DNA of 64,000 bases from Shewanella fidelis ATCC BAA-318 (GTDB lineage: Bacteria; Pseudomonadota; Gammaproteobacteria; Enterobacterales; Shewanellaceae): assembly GCF_000518605.1 (NCBI RefSeq), contig NZ_JADX01000005.1, positions 186,001 to 250,000 on the forward strand, in the 5' to 3' direction. Numbering within the stretch: the first letter of the stretch is position 1; each line of letters begins with the position of its first letter. The notes below the pieces were generated by a model. That model was not told the origin of the DNA, did no database searches, and saw nothing but the letters and a program-made list of their open reading frames with translations. Below, one piece after another: positions 19,051-29,940 of the stretch. The position numbers were made by a program, and so were the translations under genes.

Positions 19051-19723
19051 TTTGTTTCAGCCTCGTTTCAAATTTAGAAAGCATAAAGGTAAAGATATAC
19101 GTCAGTAATAAGTAAATCAGAGCACAGGTAAATAACGGTACGCTGTCTTCAAATGTGCGGCTACGGATTATTTCGCCTGCACGCATCAAATCAACGCCGC
19201 CAATAAAGCCAATTACAGCCGTCTCTTTGAGTAACACGATAAACTCGTTACCTAGCGATGGCAGAATATTCTTAATCGCTTGAGGTAAAATCACCTCTTT
19301 CATCGTTGACCAGTGCGATAAACCAAGTGAACGTGCGGCTTCCATTTGACCTTTATCAACGGCTTGAATACCAGCGCGAATGATTTCAGAAATATAAGCG
19401 CCACTGTTAAGGCCAAAGGCGATAATCGCTGCTGTGATTTTATCTACATCGAGTGAGGCCAGTACAATGAAGTAAAGGATCACTAACTGTACAACAACTG
19501 GCGTACCGCGGATCACGCTAACGTATAGGTTAGCTGGCCAACTTAAGTACCATTTTGATGACATCTTCATCAAGGTAGTGGCAACCCCAAGGATAGAACC
19601 CATTATCATGGCGAAGAAGGTCACGATTAAGGTCACTTTCAAACCATTTAAAATGAGGTAAATCCCGATTAAGCCATCTTCACCAATTGGGGTAAATAAA
19701 GAGGTAGTTATCGCATCAATCAT
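19043..19723 (-). CDS. artQ: Amino-acid ABC transporter permease (HisM/ArtQ type)
   Basis: A 226-residue inner-membrane permease with about five transmembrane segments. The EAA loop involved in ATPase docking is seen in [24 protein letters not shown], in the form typical of polar amino-acid importers. Only one permease gene is present, so the transporter probably uses a homodimer, unlike E. coli ArtQ/ArtM. It lies 7 bases after the binding-protein gene and overlaps the ATPase gene. Confidence 0.92.
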   Translation of the reverse strand: MIDAITTSLFTPIGEDGLIGIYLILNGLKVTLIVTFFAMIMGSILGVATTLMKMSSKWYLSWPANLYVSVIRGTPVVVQLVILYFIVLASLDVDKITAAIIAFGLNSGAYISEIIRAGIQAVDKGQMEAARSLGLSHWSTMKEVILPQAIKNILPSLGNEFIVLLKETAVIGFIGGVDLMRAGEIIRSRTFEDSVPLFTCALIYLLLTYIFTFMLSKFETRLKQSD

Positions 19724-19730
19724 CGCAGGC

Positions 19731-20468
19731 TCACTTCATGTACTTGGTGACAAGCGCATCGTATGCACCATTGCTTTTCATTGAGGTCAGTGTTGCGTTA
19801 ATGCTGTTGAGTAATTCGGTTTTACCTTTAGGCACAGCTAGGCCATAAAATTCAGCATCAAAATCCAGTTCTACCATCTTTAATTGTGGATTTTTATTCA
19901 AAAAGCTCATTGCAGGCTCACTGTCAAAAAGCACTAAGTCGACCTTGTTGTTTTTAAGCTCCATAACCGCTTCAAAGCCGGTATTAAACGCGGTCACTTT
20001 TTGACTATAAGTCTTGGCCATGATGTCACCAGTTGAACCAAGCTGTACGGCAATATGTTTACCTTTTAAATCGTCGATACTATTGATACTGGTGTTGTCT
20101 TTATTTACTAATACTAGCTGGGTTGCTTCGTAGTATGGTGTTGAGAAGTCAACGCTGGCTTGTCGCTCTGGAGTAATGGTCATACCCGATGCGATAAAGT
20201 CGATTTTACCTGCATTAAGTGCCACGATAAGTGAGTCGAAATTCATGTTTTCGACTTTTAAGGTTTTGCCTGCATCTTTGGCAATTTGTTTAGCCAGTTC
20301 AATATCAAAACCTTGGATCTCATCACCGCTTGCGCCGCCAACATACTCAAAAGGTGGGAAGGTGGCATTGGTGCCAACAACGAGTACATCATCGCTTTTA
20401 CCGCAGCCTGCGAGTAATAAAACGCTAGCTAACCCTAAACTCACTAAACCTGTCATTGACTGCTTCAT
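19731..20468 (-). CDS. artJ: Amino-acid ABC transporter substrate-binding lipoprotein
   Basis: A 245-residue type-2 periplasmic binding protein (SBP_bac_3). The leader ends in LLLAGC, so it is predicted to be a lipoprotein rather than a free periplasmic protein. Family motifs include VGTNATFPPFEY at the mature N-terminus, GFDIELAKQIAKD, and SGMTITPERQASVDFSTPYY, the conserved segment carrying ligand-carboxylate contacts. Arginine or ornithine is inferred from the two ARG boxes 60-98 bases upstream; histidine or lysine are alternatives. It is the first gene of the operon. Confidence 0.92.
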   Translation of the reverse strand: MKQSMTGLVSLGLASVLLLAGCGKSDDVLVVGTNATFPPFEYVGGASGDEIQGFDIELAKQIAKDAGKTLKVENMNFDSLIVALNAGKIDFIASGMTITPERQASVDFSTPYYEATQLVLVNKDNTSINSIDDLKGKHIAVQLGSTGDIMAKTYSQKVTAFNTGFEAVMELKNNKVDLVLFDSEPAMSFLNKNPQLKMVELDFDAEFYGLAVPKGKTELLNSINATLTSMKSNGAYDALVTKYMK

Positions 20469-20936
20469 TTTTCATTCTCTTAATCAAATTACTTAACTGG
20501 GGACGACTATAAACTACGACTAAATTAAATCAATAGTTATTCAGTAAAAATGATTAAAAATTCAATCTGACAATGTTTAAGTGTGTTTTTATTGAGCTAA
20601 ATTGCTGCGTGTTAACTAGCGGTTAACCTTGCTGCATCATCTTTGCTACTTAACTTTTGAATGTTATTTCAACTTGCATAAAAATGCTGATTTGTGATGG
20701 CTTTGAATTACTTAAAAAGTAAGCGAACGTTATTTGCAATAATGTCTACTTAGCTTGCGGTACTGGAGCGAGATCACGTTTTCGCCCCTTTCTGCTAAGG
20801 TGATTGGCTAGGTTGTCGATAGTAATGGTTACAAGTTGTTTCATTTGAGTCTCTGGTGTTAAAGCTTGTGTCATGGCAGAGACTTGAGCTGTTTATTTTA
20901 CTGCATACAAATAATAGCGAATTGGCGAGGGGTTTT
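20469..20936. other. Divergent intergenic region with ARG boxes
   Basis: A 468-base gap between the ABC operon (minus) and the coiled-coil gene (plus). It contains the tandem ARG boxes at 20528-20566. The rest is AT-rich with no other feature that I can support. Confidence 0.5.
20528..20566 (-). promoter_or_regulatory. Tandem ARG boxes (ArgR operator)
   Basis: On the minus strand ATTGAATTTTTAATCATT matches the 18-bp ARG box consensus WNTGAATWWWWATTCANW at all but one position. After exactly 3 bases, ACTGAATAACTATTGATT matches at all but two. Two boxes 3 bp apart are the established architecture for ArgR hexamer binding. They lie just upstream of the ABC transporter operon. Confidence 0.82.
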
Positions 20937-21401
20937 ATGGAACTATTGAGTGTAAATAACAGCAAGGCCTTTGTTGCTGAACGTAATCAATCATTACCGA
21001 GCATTAAAAGTAGTGAGCTAGCTGAGGGCTCACAACGGCCAATACAAAGTGAAAACCAAGACAAAGTCTCCATCTCTGAATCGGCAAGGGCTGCACTGGC
21101 TTCTAGCTTAGGCAAAGAGTTACATGATGATCAAAGCGTTGCCCAAAGCAAAGCGACGGCGGTGGAGTCGCAGGACGAGCAAGCAAAACAAAAAATTGAT
21201 GAGATCATTGCGATGTTAAAAAAGCAACTTGATGAGCTCCGCCAAGCTTTACAGGCTTTAGAGGGGGATAATACCGAAGTCGCCGCAGAAAAACGCAAAG
21301 CGCTTGAGTCGCAAATCGGTGCTTTATCAGCTCAGCTAACAGAGTTAATTAATCAAAAGCTGGAGTTAGAAAAGAAAAATATGCGTGAAAATGGCCGTTG
21401 A
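20937..21401 (+). CDS. Coiled-coil protein of unknown function
   Basis: The start is set at ATG 20937 (154 residues) because GAGGGG precedes it; an upstream in-frame GTG at 20856 lacks such a site. The first 60 residues are polar and probably disordered and contain KVSISESARAAL, a motif form I associate with small cytoplasmic proteins such as FlgM-like chaperones. Residues about 80-148 are a continuous heptad-rich coiled coil (IDEIIAMLKKQLDEL onwards). There is no signal peptide. No function can be assigned. Confidence 0.7.
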   Translation: MELLSVNNSKAFVAERNQSLPSIKSSELAEGSQRPIQSENQDKVSISESARAALASSLGKELHDDQSVAQSKATAVESQDEQAKQKIDEIIAMLKKQLDELRQALQALEGDNTEVAAEKRKALESQIGALSAQLTELINQKLELEKKNMRENGR

Positions 21402-21443
21402 TAATATATCAAACAGGATTAGCGCTAACTGTTTCACGTTGGC

Positions 21444-21469
21444 GTTTCCCTGCTGACTCACAGGGAAAA
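21444..21469. terminator. Possible terminator hairpin
   Basis: TTTCCCTG (21445-21452) and CAGGGAAA (21461-21468) form an 8-bp stem between the coiled-coil gene and the convergent methyltransferase gene. T-richness on either side is modest. Confidence 0.4.
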
Positions 21470-21517
21470 CTTGAACATAACAGCTTAGCGGCTAAAGCCC
21501 GTATATCTTTCTAAAAG

Positions 21518-22363
21518 TTAAATCTTTACGCAGCTAAAAATGGCGTTACCTGACTTGCCATTCCAAGGTAAGATTTTTTCATAGTCATGCTCAAACATGG
21601 TGACGTTGAAGTAGGGAGCAAGTAATTGTTGTAAGTGCTCAAAACTAACGGCGACCATAGGATGTTCATCTTGCCAAGACAGGCTTTGGTCTTGATTGGT
21701 TTTTTCTATGTTGACGATTAATGATTGTTTATCGCCTTCACCACAGTAATCCCAACCAGAACTAAACGTAAACTGACTATCTTCATGCTCCAATTGAAAC
21801 TTGGCAAAGGAGTCATTGATGATCATCTGCTTTTCTACTGCGTTAAAGCAAAATACGCCGCCATCAGCTAATGCACTATGTACGTTAGCAATACACTGCT
21901 TGAGCTTTGCAATACCATCGTTGTAGTGAATTGAATATAAAAAGCAGGTGATCAGATCTTGTGGCTGTTCAACCGTAAAGTTAGCCATATCTTGGCGGCT
22001 AAATTCGGCTTCAGGACAATGCAGCTTAGCAATATCAAGCATAGGCTGATTAATGTCCAAACCTTGGCTTTGATAGCCATTGTCGATGAAATGTCTTACA
22101 TGTGGCCCTGTGCCACAGGCAAGATCTAGGTGCGCGTTGCCGCCATTACCAAAGATTTGATGTAGTCTACGAATACATTCACTTTGCGCTGAGTAGTCGA
22201 TTTCAGCACACATTAAATTGTAGTAACTTGATAGATCGGTATAAAGGGCGGTAGATGCTGCAGTTTGCAATGAGAGTGACCAGTAAATTGGGGTGCGGCA
22301 TTCTATAGCAAGAATACGTTTTAGCGATGAGTAATTAAGCAATTTGCGATCTATATCTCGCAA
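21518..22363 (-). CDS. Class I SAM-dependent methyltransferase
   Basis: The Rossmann methyltransferase motif I is clear (HLDLACGTGPHVRHF), followed by an acidic ribose-binding position in GLDINQPML and motif II-IV segments (FSRQDMANF, LITCFLYSIHY). The substrate is not evident. The start is uncertain: the frame opens at a TTG at 22363 without a ribosome site, and the protein probably really begins nearer to LYTDLSSYYNLM (about 22250), so the first 35-40 residues may not be translated. It lies downstream of adenosine deaminase on the same strand, but a hairpin intervenes. Confidence 0.75.
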   Translation of the reverse strand: MRDIDRKLLNYSSLKRILAIECRTPIYWSLSLQTAASTALYTDLSSYYNLMCAEIDYSAQSECIRRLHQIFGNGGNAHLDLACGTGPHVRHFIDNGYQSQGLDINQPMLDIAKLHCPEAEFSRQDMANFTVEQPQDLITCFLYSIHYNDGIAKLKQCIANVHSALADGGVFCFNAVEKQMIINDSFAKFQLEHEDSQFTFSSGWDYCGEGDKQSLIVNIEKTNQDQSLSWQDEHPMVAVSFEHLQQLLAPYFNVTMFEHDYEKILPWNGKSGNAIFSCVKI

Positions 22364-22406
22364 TATTTATGGTTGAATTGACTGTTTGTAGGGGATTTCA
22401 GAGTGA

Positions 22407-22436
22407 GATAGCGAATGCATATTCGCACTCGCTATC
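22407..22436 (-). terminator. Hairpin after adenosine deaminase
   Basis: GATAGCGA (22407-22414) and TCGCTATC (22429-22436) can pair. An alternative inner stem GCGAAT/ATTCGC overlaps it. The T-run is weak, so termination is tentative. Confidence 0.4.
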
Positions 22437-22462
22437 TTTAAGTCGACTAGCTATGACGCAAA

Positions 22463-23458
22463 TTAACCAATAAACGTTAAAAGATGCTGTTTTACTTCAT
22501 CAGATGCAAACGAGTTCTCTGCACTAATTTGGTAGATCTTAAAGTAGTCTTGTTCAGTTAAGTTAAACTTTTCAACCGCGAGTTGTAGCTCTTTGGTCAT
22601 GGTGGTGTCTGATACGGTGCGGTTATCGGTATTAATGGTAACCAATAAGCCATCACGGTAAAAGTCACCAAATGGGTGGCTTGCTAGGCTTTCAACTGCT
22701 TTAGTCTGCACGTTACTGCTTGGGCAGGTTTCTAGCGCAACCGCTTCAGAGCGCACTAAGTCATAGGCTTGTTGGTGGTTATTTATATGAATACCGTGGC
22801 CAATACGTTCAGCACCTAGTAACGCGATAGCGTCATATACGTTTTGTCCTACACCTTGCTCACCGGCATGAATCGTTATGCGGTAGCCTTTTTCAAGGGC
22901 GTACTTAGCGTAAGGAATATATTCATGGCAAAAGCCAGGTTCTTCACTTGCTGCTAAGTCGAATGCAACAACCCCTTTATCGAGGAACTTAGCACCAGCA
23001 TCAATGACATCATTGATGTCATCTTTAGGTAGCACCTTGATAATGGATAGGATGTAGTTACCCTTAATGTCATATTGGGCTTCAGCTCTGCGCATACCTT
23101 TGACAACGCTGCCAATGATCTGCTCAAAGTTAAGGCCTTGTTGACGATGTAACTGTGGGCCAAAACGGACTTCTAGGTACTTCACGTTTTCTTTTGCTGC
23201 GTCTTCAAAAAGCTCAAATGAGATCCGCTCTAACGCCGCTTCTGTTTGCATTACCGATACAGGCAAAGCAAAGCGGGTGAGGTATTCATTCAGATTCGGG
23301 CAAGACTCGGGTGCCACCATCAGCGCTTTAATGTCGTCGACGTTATTGCTAGGAATTGCAGTACCTTGGATGGTTGCAAGGTCAATAACAGTTTGTGGAC
23401 GTACGCTGCCGTCTAGGTGGCAATGAAGATCGATTTTAGGTAGCTGTAGAAAATTCAT
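22463..23458 (-). CDS. add: Adenosine deaminase
   Basis: A 331-residue amidohydrolase that deaminates adenosine and deoxyadenosine to inosine forms in the cytoplasm (purine salvage). The zinc ligands His12 and His14 lie in [13 protein letters not shown] holds the zinc His and catalytic region near 196, IGHGI and ETCPSSN follow, and NTDNR carries the catalytic Asp. The ATG at 23458 is preceded by AAAGGAG. Length matches the family. The SAH hydrolase (adenosine product) and NupC (nucleoside import) elsewhere in the window are possible metabolic partners, but are not linked by operon. Confidence 0.95.
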   Translation of the reverse strand: MNFLQLPKIDLHCHLDGSVRPQTVIDLATIQGTAIPSNNVDDIKALMVAPESCPNLNEYLTRFALPVSVMQTEAALERISFELFEDAAKENVKYLEVRFGPQLHRQQGLNFEQIIGSVVKGMRRAEAQYDIKGNYILSIIKVLPKDDINDVIDAGAKFLDKGVVAFDLAASEEPGFCHEYIPYAKYALEKGYRITIHAGEQGVGQNVYDAIALLGAERIGHGIHINNHQQAYDLVRSEAVALETCPSSNVQTKAVESLASHPFGDFYRDGLLVTINTDNRTVSDTTMTKELQLAVEKFNLTEQDYFKIYQISAENSFASDEVKQHLLTFIG

Positions 23459-23967
23459 GAAGCTCTCCTTTATTAGTCGTTATACCAACCAAGACTGACA
23501 ACTTCCCATTGTAGACAACAATGAAAACTGACCAGCTAGTTAGTTTAGTGTTTATAAAGTAAAGTCTTCATAATCAAGAGTTTAGGGCTCTTGGTAGAAA
23601 CTCTCAAACCATATCATTGAGATTATACGAAGTGTTAACGGATAATTTTAGCACTCATTTAACTAATTGCGAAAGTGCTTAATAACAAATAATACCAGAG
23701 CAGAACCGAAATTAATGCTATGCCCCCTAATACAAAATATGCATGAAACTAGCACAATTTAGAGAGATATAGCGCTGGGAGCCTAACTTGAATAACTCTC
23801 TGCTAAATTCGCTGTTAATCGTAGTCAGCATATCAGTAGCTTGTAAGCTAATTTAGCTGAACTTTACAGTTAGTCTATTGAGTAATTTTTGTCTAAATCA
23901 GGTTCTAGGCCCATGTTCTGTTATCATGCTCAACATAATAAAAATAACAGTTATGCAATTGGATATT
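23459..23967. other. Divergent intergenic region, nothing firm
   Basis: A 509-base gap between add and the flavoprotein gene. I see only imperfect inverted repeats around AGAGTTT/AAACTCT (23578-23604). Promoters for both genes are presumed but not identified. Confidence 0.4.
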
Positions 23968-25083
23968 ATGAAACAATTTATCATTATTGGGGCGGGGCAG
24001 TCTGGTTTGGCGATGGCCTATAACTTGGCCAAGAATAATCAAGATTACTTAGTGTTAGATGCCAATGAACAGGTGGGCGCGCCTTGGTTGAAGCGTTGGG
24101 ATTCATTAAAGCTATTTACCCCGACAGAGTTTAACCATTTGCCGGGCATGCCGTTTCCTTTCCCTAAGGGTTACTATCCGAACAAATATGAAGTTGCTGA
24201 CTATTTAAAAGCTTATGTTGAAAAGTTTGCGATACCCATTGAATTTAATCAAAAAATTACCTCTGTAAACAAAGTGAATGGCATCTTTGAGATCAAAAGT
24301 GCCACGGCTAGTTACCAAGCCAAGCAAGTGATTATAGCTACCGGGCCATTTCATACACCGTATACGCCACCTTGCCATATCGATATTGCCGACGAGATCA
24401 ATCAGATCCACAGTGAAAACTACAAAAATCCTGAGCAGCTACAACAGGGGGATTGTTTAGTAGTGGGCGCAGGTGATTCCGGGGTACAAATCTTATCTGA
24501 AATTGCTGATAGCGGACGTAAAGTTTACTTTTCTGGTAGCGATAAAATTGCAGCTATTCCACAGACGTTTTTAGGTAAAACGCTCTGGTGGTGGTTTAGT
24601 AAGATTGGTTTTTTAACGGTGAATCGTTATAGCAGAATTGGTAAGTGGCTTAGCAAAGGCGTGCAGCCTGTGATTGGTACAGATGTGAAAGCATTGCTAG
24701 CAAAAGATAATGTGATCCATATGGGGCGCACCTTATCAGCAGATGCTAATAGCATTACTTTTCAAAAAGGCAGCGTGAACAGTATTAAGAATATTGTTTG
24801 GGCCACAGGTTTTAAGCCGAACTTTTTTTGGATTGAGGGCATTTCATTTGATGAAATGAATTATCCGAGTAACTATCGTGGCGTGAGTGCTGATCTCGAT
24901 GGGTTATTTTTTATCGGATTACCTTGGTTATATACCCGTGGCTCAGCAACCCTTGGCGGGGTGTGGAAAGATGCACACTATCTAATGGAGTACATTTTGC
25001 GTCGCCAACAGTCACTCACAGATACCGATAACAACAGTGACTGCCAACAAAATCCGCATCTAGCTTATAGCAGTAAGAGTTAA
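23968..25083 (+). CDS. Flavin-containing monooxygenase-like NAD(P)/FAD oxidoreductase (CzcO/TrkA family)
   Basis: From the ATG at 23968 (GGA just upstream) the product has 371 residues; the frame extends 30 codons further upstream without support. The FAD Rossmann motif IIIGAGQSGLAMAY lies at the very N-terminus, which also favours this start. A second NAD(P) motif, VVGAGDSGVQILSE, follows near residue 155. VWATGFKPNF near 280 is the conserved FMO ATG motif. These enzymes transfer oxygen to soft nucleophiles or ketones, but the substrate is unknown here. It converges on metH. Confidence 0.88.
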   Translation: MKQFIIIGAGQSGLAMAYNLAKNNQDYLVLDANEQVGAPWLKRWDSLKLFTPTEFNHLPGMPFPFPKGYYPNKYEVADYLKAYVEKFAIPIEFNQKITSVNKVNGIFEIKSATASYQAKQVIIATGPFHTPYTPPCHIDIADEINQIHSENYKNPEQLQQGDCLVVGAGDSGVQILSEIADSGRKVYFSGSDKIAAIPQTFLGKTLWWWFSKIGFLTVNRYSRIGKWLSKGVQPVIGTDVKALLAKDNVIHMGRTLSADANSITFQKGSVNSIKNIVWATGFKPNFFWIEGISFDEMNYPSNYRGVSADLDGLFFIGLPWLYTRGSATLGGVWKDAHYLMEYILRRQQSLTDTDNNSDCQQNPHLAYSSKS

Positions 25084-25092
25084 CTTAGTCAT

Positions 25093-25122
25093 CGCGGTAG
25101 TAGTTGGCAAACTAATACCGCG
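25093..25122. terminator. Possible convergent terminator hairpin
   Basis: CGCGGTA (25093-25099) and TACCGCG (25116-25122) pair, with an inner TAGT/ACTA extension. It lies between the stops of the flavoprotein and metH genes. There is no good T-run. Confidence 0.4.
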
Positions 25123-25158
25123 AGCTTATGTCAATTGAGTATGTTACTCACGAGCGAA

Positions 25159-28100
25159 TTATTGCGGATCATAGTCCAACACTGGCATCAACCAACGCTC
25201 AGTCTCTTCAATGCTCATGCCTTTACGGGCTGCATAATCTTCGACTTGGTCGCGACCAATGTTGGTTACTCCAAAGTAGCGCGATTTAGGGTGGGCAAAG
25301 TACCAACCCGATACTGCGGCCGTTGGGAACATCGCGTAGCTTTCGGTGATGTTAAGGCCAATGGTTTCATCAGGCTTTAACAAGTCCCATAGTAAGCCTT
25401 TCTCGGTATGATCTGGGCAAGCAGGATAGCCCGGTGCTGGGCGAATACCTTTGTATTTCTCACGAATGAGCGCTTCGTTATCGAGGTTTTCGTCACTGGC
25501 GTAGCCCCAAAACTCTTTACGTACACGTTCATGCATACGTTCAGCAAAGGCCTCAGCTAAGCGGTCTGCTAAGCACTTAAGCATAATCGCGCTGTAGTCA
25601 TCATGGTCGGCTTCAAAGCGTGCTACATGTTCATCAATACCATGGCCGGCAGTTACCGCAAAACCGCCCATATAGTCAGCAACGCCGCTATCTTTAGGTG
25701 CGACAAAATCAGCTAAACAGAAGTTGTCGTTACCTACGCGCTCAATCTGCATCCGCAGGTGATGGGTTGTCATTTCAACTGTGCTACGAGTTTCATCTGT
25801 ATAGAGCTCTATATCGTCGTGGTTGACGCTATTGGCTGGGAATAGCCCGATCACGCCCTTAGCGGTAAGCCACTTTTCATTGATGATTTTATCAAGCATG
25901 GCTTTACCATCGTGATATAGCTTACGTGCTTCTTCACCTACCACTTCATCTTCTAAAATACGTGGGAAATGCCCGTGCAGCTCCCAGCTTCTGAAAAATG
26001 GTGTCCAGTCGATACGATCAACTAAATCTTCCAACGGATAGTCATCAAACACTTGGCGACCAAGTTGATTTGGCACAAAAGGCGTGTAATTTTGCCAGTC
26101 GTGCTGGCAGCGATTTTCACGGGCAGCCTCAATCGTAGTGATCTGCTTGCGCTTGGTTTGCGACAAACGCTTTTCACGCATCATATCGTATTCGGCATAC
26201 GCTTCATCGATTGTTGCTTGACGAGTTTCATTATTAATTAACTTAGATACCATAGGCACTGCGCGTGAGGCGTCGGCAATATAAATCGCCCCTTCAGGTG
26301 AATGCGGTGCGATTTTCACAGCGGTATGGATTTTTGAGCAAGTCGCGCCGCCAATAATTGATGGAATGGTTAAGCCTGCTTTGTGGAAGCTTTTTACGTT
26401 ATGCACCATTTCATCAAGGCTTGGGGTGATTAAGCCTGACATACCGATAATATCGACGTTTTCAGCTTTGGCGACTTCGATGATTTTCTCTACCGGTACC
26501 ATTACACCTAAATCAATGACCTCGTAACCGTTACAAGCCAGTACAACGCCAACAATGTTTTTACCTATGTCATGTACATCGCCTTTTACGGTAACCATCA
26601 ACACTTTACCGTTAGATTGACCTTCGACTTTCTCAAGTTCTATAAAGGGATTTAAGTAAGCCACGGCTTTTTTCATTACCCGTGCTGACTTAACCACCTG
26701 CGGCAGGAACATTTTGCCAGAGCCAAAGAGATCGCCGACTATGTTCATGCCGTCCATCAACGGACCTTCAATCACATCTAGCGGACGGCTAGCTTGTTGG
26801 CGTGCCTCTTCAGTATCTTCATCAATAAACTCGGTGATGCCTTTAACCAGCGCATGGGCTAAGCGCTCATTGACGGGCTTAGTGCGCCACTCTAAATCTT
26901 CTTTTTTGGCTGCTTGATTACCATCACCACGGAATTTTTCAGCAACTTCTAATAGCAATTCGGTGTTATTGGTATCGGCTACAGTGCAAGGCAAGTTCTG
27001 CACAATCGCTTCAACATGGGCTTTTAGCTCTGGGTCGATATCATCATAAATGGCTAACTGGCCAGCGTTAACAATGCCCATGTCCATACCCGCTTGAATG
27101 GCGTGATATAGGAATACAGCATGAATGGCTTCACGCACAGGGTTATTACCGCGGAACGAGAATGACACATTCGACACACCGCCTGAAATCATTGCGTGCG
27201 GCAAGGTTTGCTTGATCTCACGGGTTGCCTCAATAAAGTCAACCGCGTAGTTATCGTGCTCATCAATACCTGTGGCGATAGCAAAGATATTCGGGTCAAA
27301 AATAATATCTTCTGGCGGGAAGCCGACTTTATCAACCAGCACATTATAGGCGCGAGTACAGATCTCCACCTTACGCGCTTTAGTGTCTGCTTGGCCTATT
27401 TCATCAAAGGCCATGATAATAGCCGCAGCGCCATAACGCTTAACCAGTTTGGCCTGTTCGATAAACTTGTCTTCGCCCTCTTTAAGCGAGATAGAGTTAA
27501 CGATACCTTTACCTTGAATACACTTAAGCCCTGCTTCAATCACTTCCCATTTAGAGGAGTCGATCATAATTGGTACACGGGAGATGTCTGGCTCAGAGGC
27601 TATTAAGTTGAGAAACTTTTGCATCACCTCAACACCATCGAGCATGCCTTCATCCATGTTGATATCGATGATCTGTGCACCATTCTCGACTTGATCGCGT
27701 GCAACTGACAGCGCTTCTTCATATTCGCCTGTTTTAATAAGGCGCAAGAACTTAGCTGAACCGGTGACGTTGGTACGCTCACCTACGTTTAAAAATAGCG
27801 AGTTCTCATCTATGGTCAGTGGCTCAAGACCAGACAGGCGGCAAGCTACTGGTAGATCTGGTAACGCACGAGCAGAGTGTTTAATCACGGCTTCACGAAT
27901 AACGCGGATATGATCAGGCGTGGTACCGCAGCAACCACCAATAATGTTTAAAAAGCCTTCTTGAGCCCACTCGCCAATGACTTCAGCCATCTGCTCAGGT
28001 GTTTCATCATAACCACCAAACTCATTTGGTAAACCAGCGTTAGGGTGTGCTGACACATAGCACTCTGCAATTTTTGATAACTCTTCAACATAGGGGCGCA

Positions 28101-28914
28101 ACTCTGTTGGCCCTAGCGCACAGTTAAGACCGATTGACAGCGGTTTAACATGGCGCAATGAGTTATAAAACGCTTCAGTTGTTTGTCCGGTAAGGGTACG
28201 GCCAGAGGCATCTGTAATGGTGCCAGAGATCATGATGGGTAAACGGAAGCCTTGCTCATCAAATACGGTTTCGATGGCAAATAGTGCAGCCTTAGCGTTT
28301 AAGGTGTCGAAAATGGTTTCCACCATGATGATGTCGCTGCCGCCAGCGACCAAGGCATTGATAGATTCAATGTAGGCTTCAACTAATTGATCAAAGGTAA
28401 TATTACGAAAGCCGGGATCATTCACATCGGGGCTAATTGAGCAAGTACGGTTGGTTGGCCCCAGTACCCCAGCAACAAAACACTGGCGGCCGGTTTCAGC
28501 TTCAACTTCATTGGCTGCTTCACGGGCAAGGCGGGCGCCAGCAAAGTTGATGGCAGCGGAGTGCGCTTGCATATCGTAGTCGGCCATGGCAATGCGGGTC
28601 GCATTGAAAGTGTTGGTCTCAATAATGTCTGAGCCAGCGAGCAGGTAGTCTTTGTGGATCTGTTTAATCGACTCAGGCTGAGTTAGCACCAACATATCGT
28701 TGTTGCCTTTTACGTCGCAATGCCAGTCTTTAAACTGCTCACCACGAAAATCAACCTCTTCAAATTTGCGGTCTTGGATCATTGTGCCCATGGCACCATC
28801 AAGAATTAGGATCCCATCCTTAAGCTTTTGGGTAAGTACAGCTAAAACCTTTTCGGCAGTGTCTTGAGTGTGTGCAACTGCGCTCAAGGCATGTGTTGGG
28901 GTACTACTTGCCAT
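25159..28914 (-). CDS. metH: Cobalamin-dependent methionine synthase
   Basis: A 1251-residue, full-length four-module enzyme that transfers the methyl group of 5-methyltetrahydrofolate to homocysteine through methylcobalamin. The homocysteine domain ends in GGCCGTT with zinc ligands Cys328 and Cys329. The pterin domain shows [11 protein letters not shown] and [11 protein letters not shown]. The B12 module carries DVHDIGKN with the lower-axial His781, plus [10 protein letters not shown]. The C-terminal AdoMet reactivation domain contains [12 protein letters not shown]. The gene is divergent from cobC and the B12 block. Tandem MET boxes lie 110-135 bases upstream, so MetJ repression is expected. 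Confidence 0.97.
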   Translation of the reverse strand: MASSTPTHALSAVAHTQDTAEKVLAVLTQKLKDGILILDGAMGTMIQDRKFEEVDFRGEQFKDWHCDVKGNNDMLVLTQPESIKQIHKDYLLAGSDIIETNTFNATRIAMADYDMQAHSAAINFAGARLAREAANEVEAETGRQCFVAGVLGPTNRTCSISPDVNDPGFRNITFDQLVEAYIESINALVAGGSDIIMVETIFDTLNAKAALFAIETVFDEQGFRLPIMISGTITDASGRTLTGQTTEAFYNSLRHVKPLSIGLNCALGPTELRPYVEELSKIAECYVSAHPNAGLPNEFGGYDETPEQMAEVIGEWAQEGFLNIIGGCCGTTPDHIRVIREAVIKHSARALPDLPVACRLSGLEPLTIDENSLFLNVGERTNVTGSAKFLRLIKTGEYEEALSVARDQVENGAQIIDINMDEGMLDGVEVMQKFLNLIASEPDISRVPIMIDSSKWEVIEAGLKCIQGKGIVNSISLKEGEDKFIEQAKLVKRYGAAAIIMAFDEIGQADTKARKVEICTRAYNVLVDKVGFPPEDIIFDPNIFAIATGIDEHDNYAVDFIEATREIKQTLPHAMISGGVSNVSFSFRGNNPVREAIHAVFLYHAIQAGMDMGIVNAGQLAIYDDIDPELKAHVEAIVQNLPCTVADTNNTELLLEVAEKFRGDGNQAAKKEDLEWRTKPVNERLAHALVKGITEFIDEDTEEARQQASRPLDVIEGPLMDGMNIVGDLFGSGKMFLPQVVKSARVMKKAVAYLNPFIELEKVEGQSNGKVLMVTVKGDVHDIGKNIVGVVLACNGYEVIDLGVMVPVEKIIEVAKAENVDIIGMSGLITPSLDEMVHNVKSFHKAGLTIPSIIGGATCSKIHTAVKIAPHSPEGAIYIADASRAVPMVSKLINNETRQATIDEAYAEYDMMREKRLSQTKRKQITTIEAARENRCQHDWQNYTPFVPNQLGRQVFDDYPLEDLVDRIDWTPFFRSWELHGHFPRILEDEVVGEEARKLYHDGKAMLDKIINEKWLTAKGVIGLFPANSVNHDDIELYTDETRSTVEMTTHHLRMQIERVGNDNFCLADFVAPKDSGVADYMGGFAVTAGHGIDEHVARFEADHDDYSAIMLKCLADRLAEAFAERMHERVRKEFWGYASDENLDNEALIREKYKGIRPAPGYPACPDHTEKGLLWDLLKPDETIGLNITESYAMFPTAAVSGWYFAHPKSRYFGVTNIGRDQVEDYAARKGMSIEETERWLMPVLDYDPQ

Positions 28915-29025
28915 CGTTATTTCCTACCTGTTCGCAAATGATTATTCTTGTATTTTATGCTTGTGCATCATGCCCGTTATTTTGGCTTAAATCGTCTGTT
29001 GATTTAAACGACATTTTATTTATTT

Positions 29026-29049
29026 GGACATTTATACGTATAGACGTCC
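29026..29049 (-). promoter_or_regulatory. Tandem MET boxes (MetJ operator)
   Basis: Three contiguous 8-mers, GGACATTT, ATACGTAT and AGACGTCC, match the MET box AGACGTCT at 5, 6 and 7 of 8 positions. They lie in the metH-cobC divergent region. Contiguous 8-bp repeats are the established MetJ binding geometry. Confidence 0.7.
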
Positions 29050-29163
29050 ATAATACCCAAGGCTTATTCAAAAGTGCAAGTGCTAAAGCATGATAGTTTT
29101 TCAGCATTAAAAGCGGGTTAATTATCATAAGTTATTGATTAATATTGAAGGTATATTAATAGC

Positions 29164-29787
29164 ATGCAAACCACACGCGTTATCTTACTGCGCCATGGTC
29201 AATGTGAAGGTGGCGACATTTTGCGCGGTCAGGTAGATGTTTGCCTGAGTGAACAAGGTAAGTTGCAGATGCAACAGGCATTTTCTGAGTTGCTTTTAAC
29301 GGCAGTGCCAAAATTGGCTGCAACACAGTTAGTGGTATTAAGCTCGCCGCTGCTCCGCTGTGCAATACCAGCAAAAGCGTTTGCTGAATCAAAGCAGCTA
29401 GCGCTATTTATTGAGCCGGGCTTTAAAGAGCTTAACTTTGGCGATTGGGACGGGCAAACATTTGATGCTTTATATCAGCGTCATGCCCAAGCATTAGATA
29501 ACTATTGGGCGAACCCGTGGTTAGCTACGCCGCCAAATGGAGAGTCGATGCAAGCTTTTGAACAACGAATTGAACAAGCTTGGCAGGATATGTTACTCCA
29601 GCATAGAGGTAAGCAGATAGTGGTTGTTAGCCACGGCGGAGTGATACGCCATTTGCTCAGTAAAGCCCTAGGCGCAACTCAGTGTGTAGGGTTTTATACA
29701 TCGTTAAAGCTGCCTTATGCGGCCAAAGTTTGCATTGATGTACTGCACCATGAGCAGGAGCAACATTTGAGTGTGCATTGGGGATAA
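29164..29787 (+). CDS. cobC: Alpha-ribazole phosphatase (histidine phosphatase family)
   Basis: A 207-residue histidine phosphatase with the phosphohistidine motif LLRHGQCEGG (His11) and a second catalytic His in VVSHGGVIRHLL. The segment DILRGQVDVCLSEQG is typical of CobC. CobC removes the phosphate from alpha-ribazole-5-phosphate or adenosylcobalamin-5-phosphate in nucleotide-loop assembly. Its position directly before the B12 riboswitch operon, and divergent from metH, supports this over a generic phosphoglycerate mutase-like role. It is outside the riboswitch-controlled transcript. Confidence 0.85.
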   Translation: MQTTRVILLRHGQCEGGDILRGQVDVCLSEQGKLQMQQAFSELLLTAVPKLAATQLVVLSSPLLRCAIPAKAFAESKQLALFIEPGFKELNFGDWDGQTFDALYQRHAQALDNYWANPWLATPPNGESMQAFEQRIEQAWQDMLLQHRGKQIVVVSHGGVIRHLLSKALGATQCVGFYTSLKLPYAAKVCIDVLHHEQEQHLSVHWG

Positions 29788-29940
29788 AGGCTATTGATAT
29801 AGCTTAGCGTGACCAAATAGCTCAATTCAGTTTTATAAGCATAATTCATGCTAGCAAAGGTGATGTTAGCCTTGCGGTGATAATGCTAAAATATGGAAAT
29901 TACACTATTTTCGCTAATAACAGTTAGCCGAAAGTACTAA

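Noticed and set aside
27196..27606. 136-codon plus-strand frame inside metH
   Set aside because: Antisense shadow of a clearly functional gene; no start signals.
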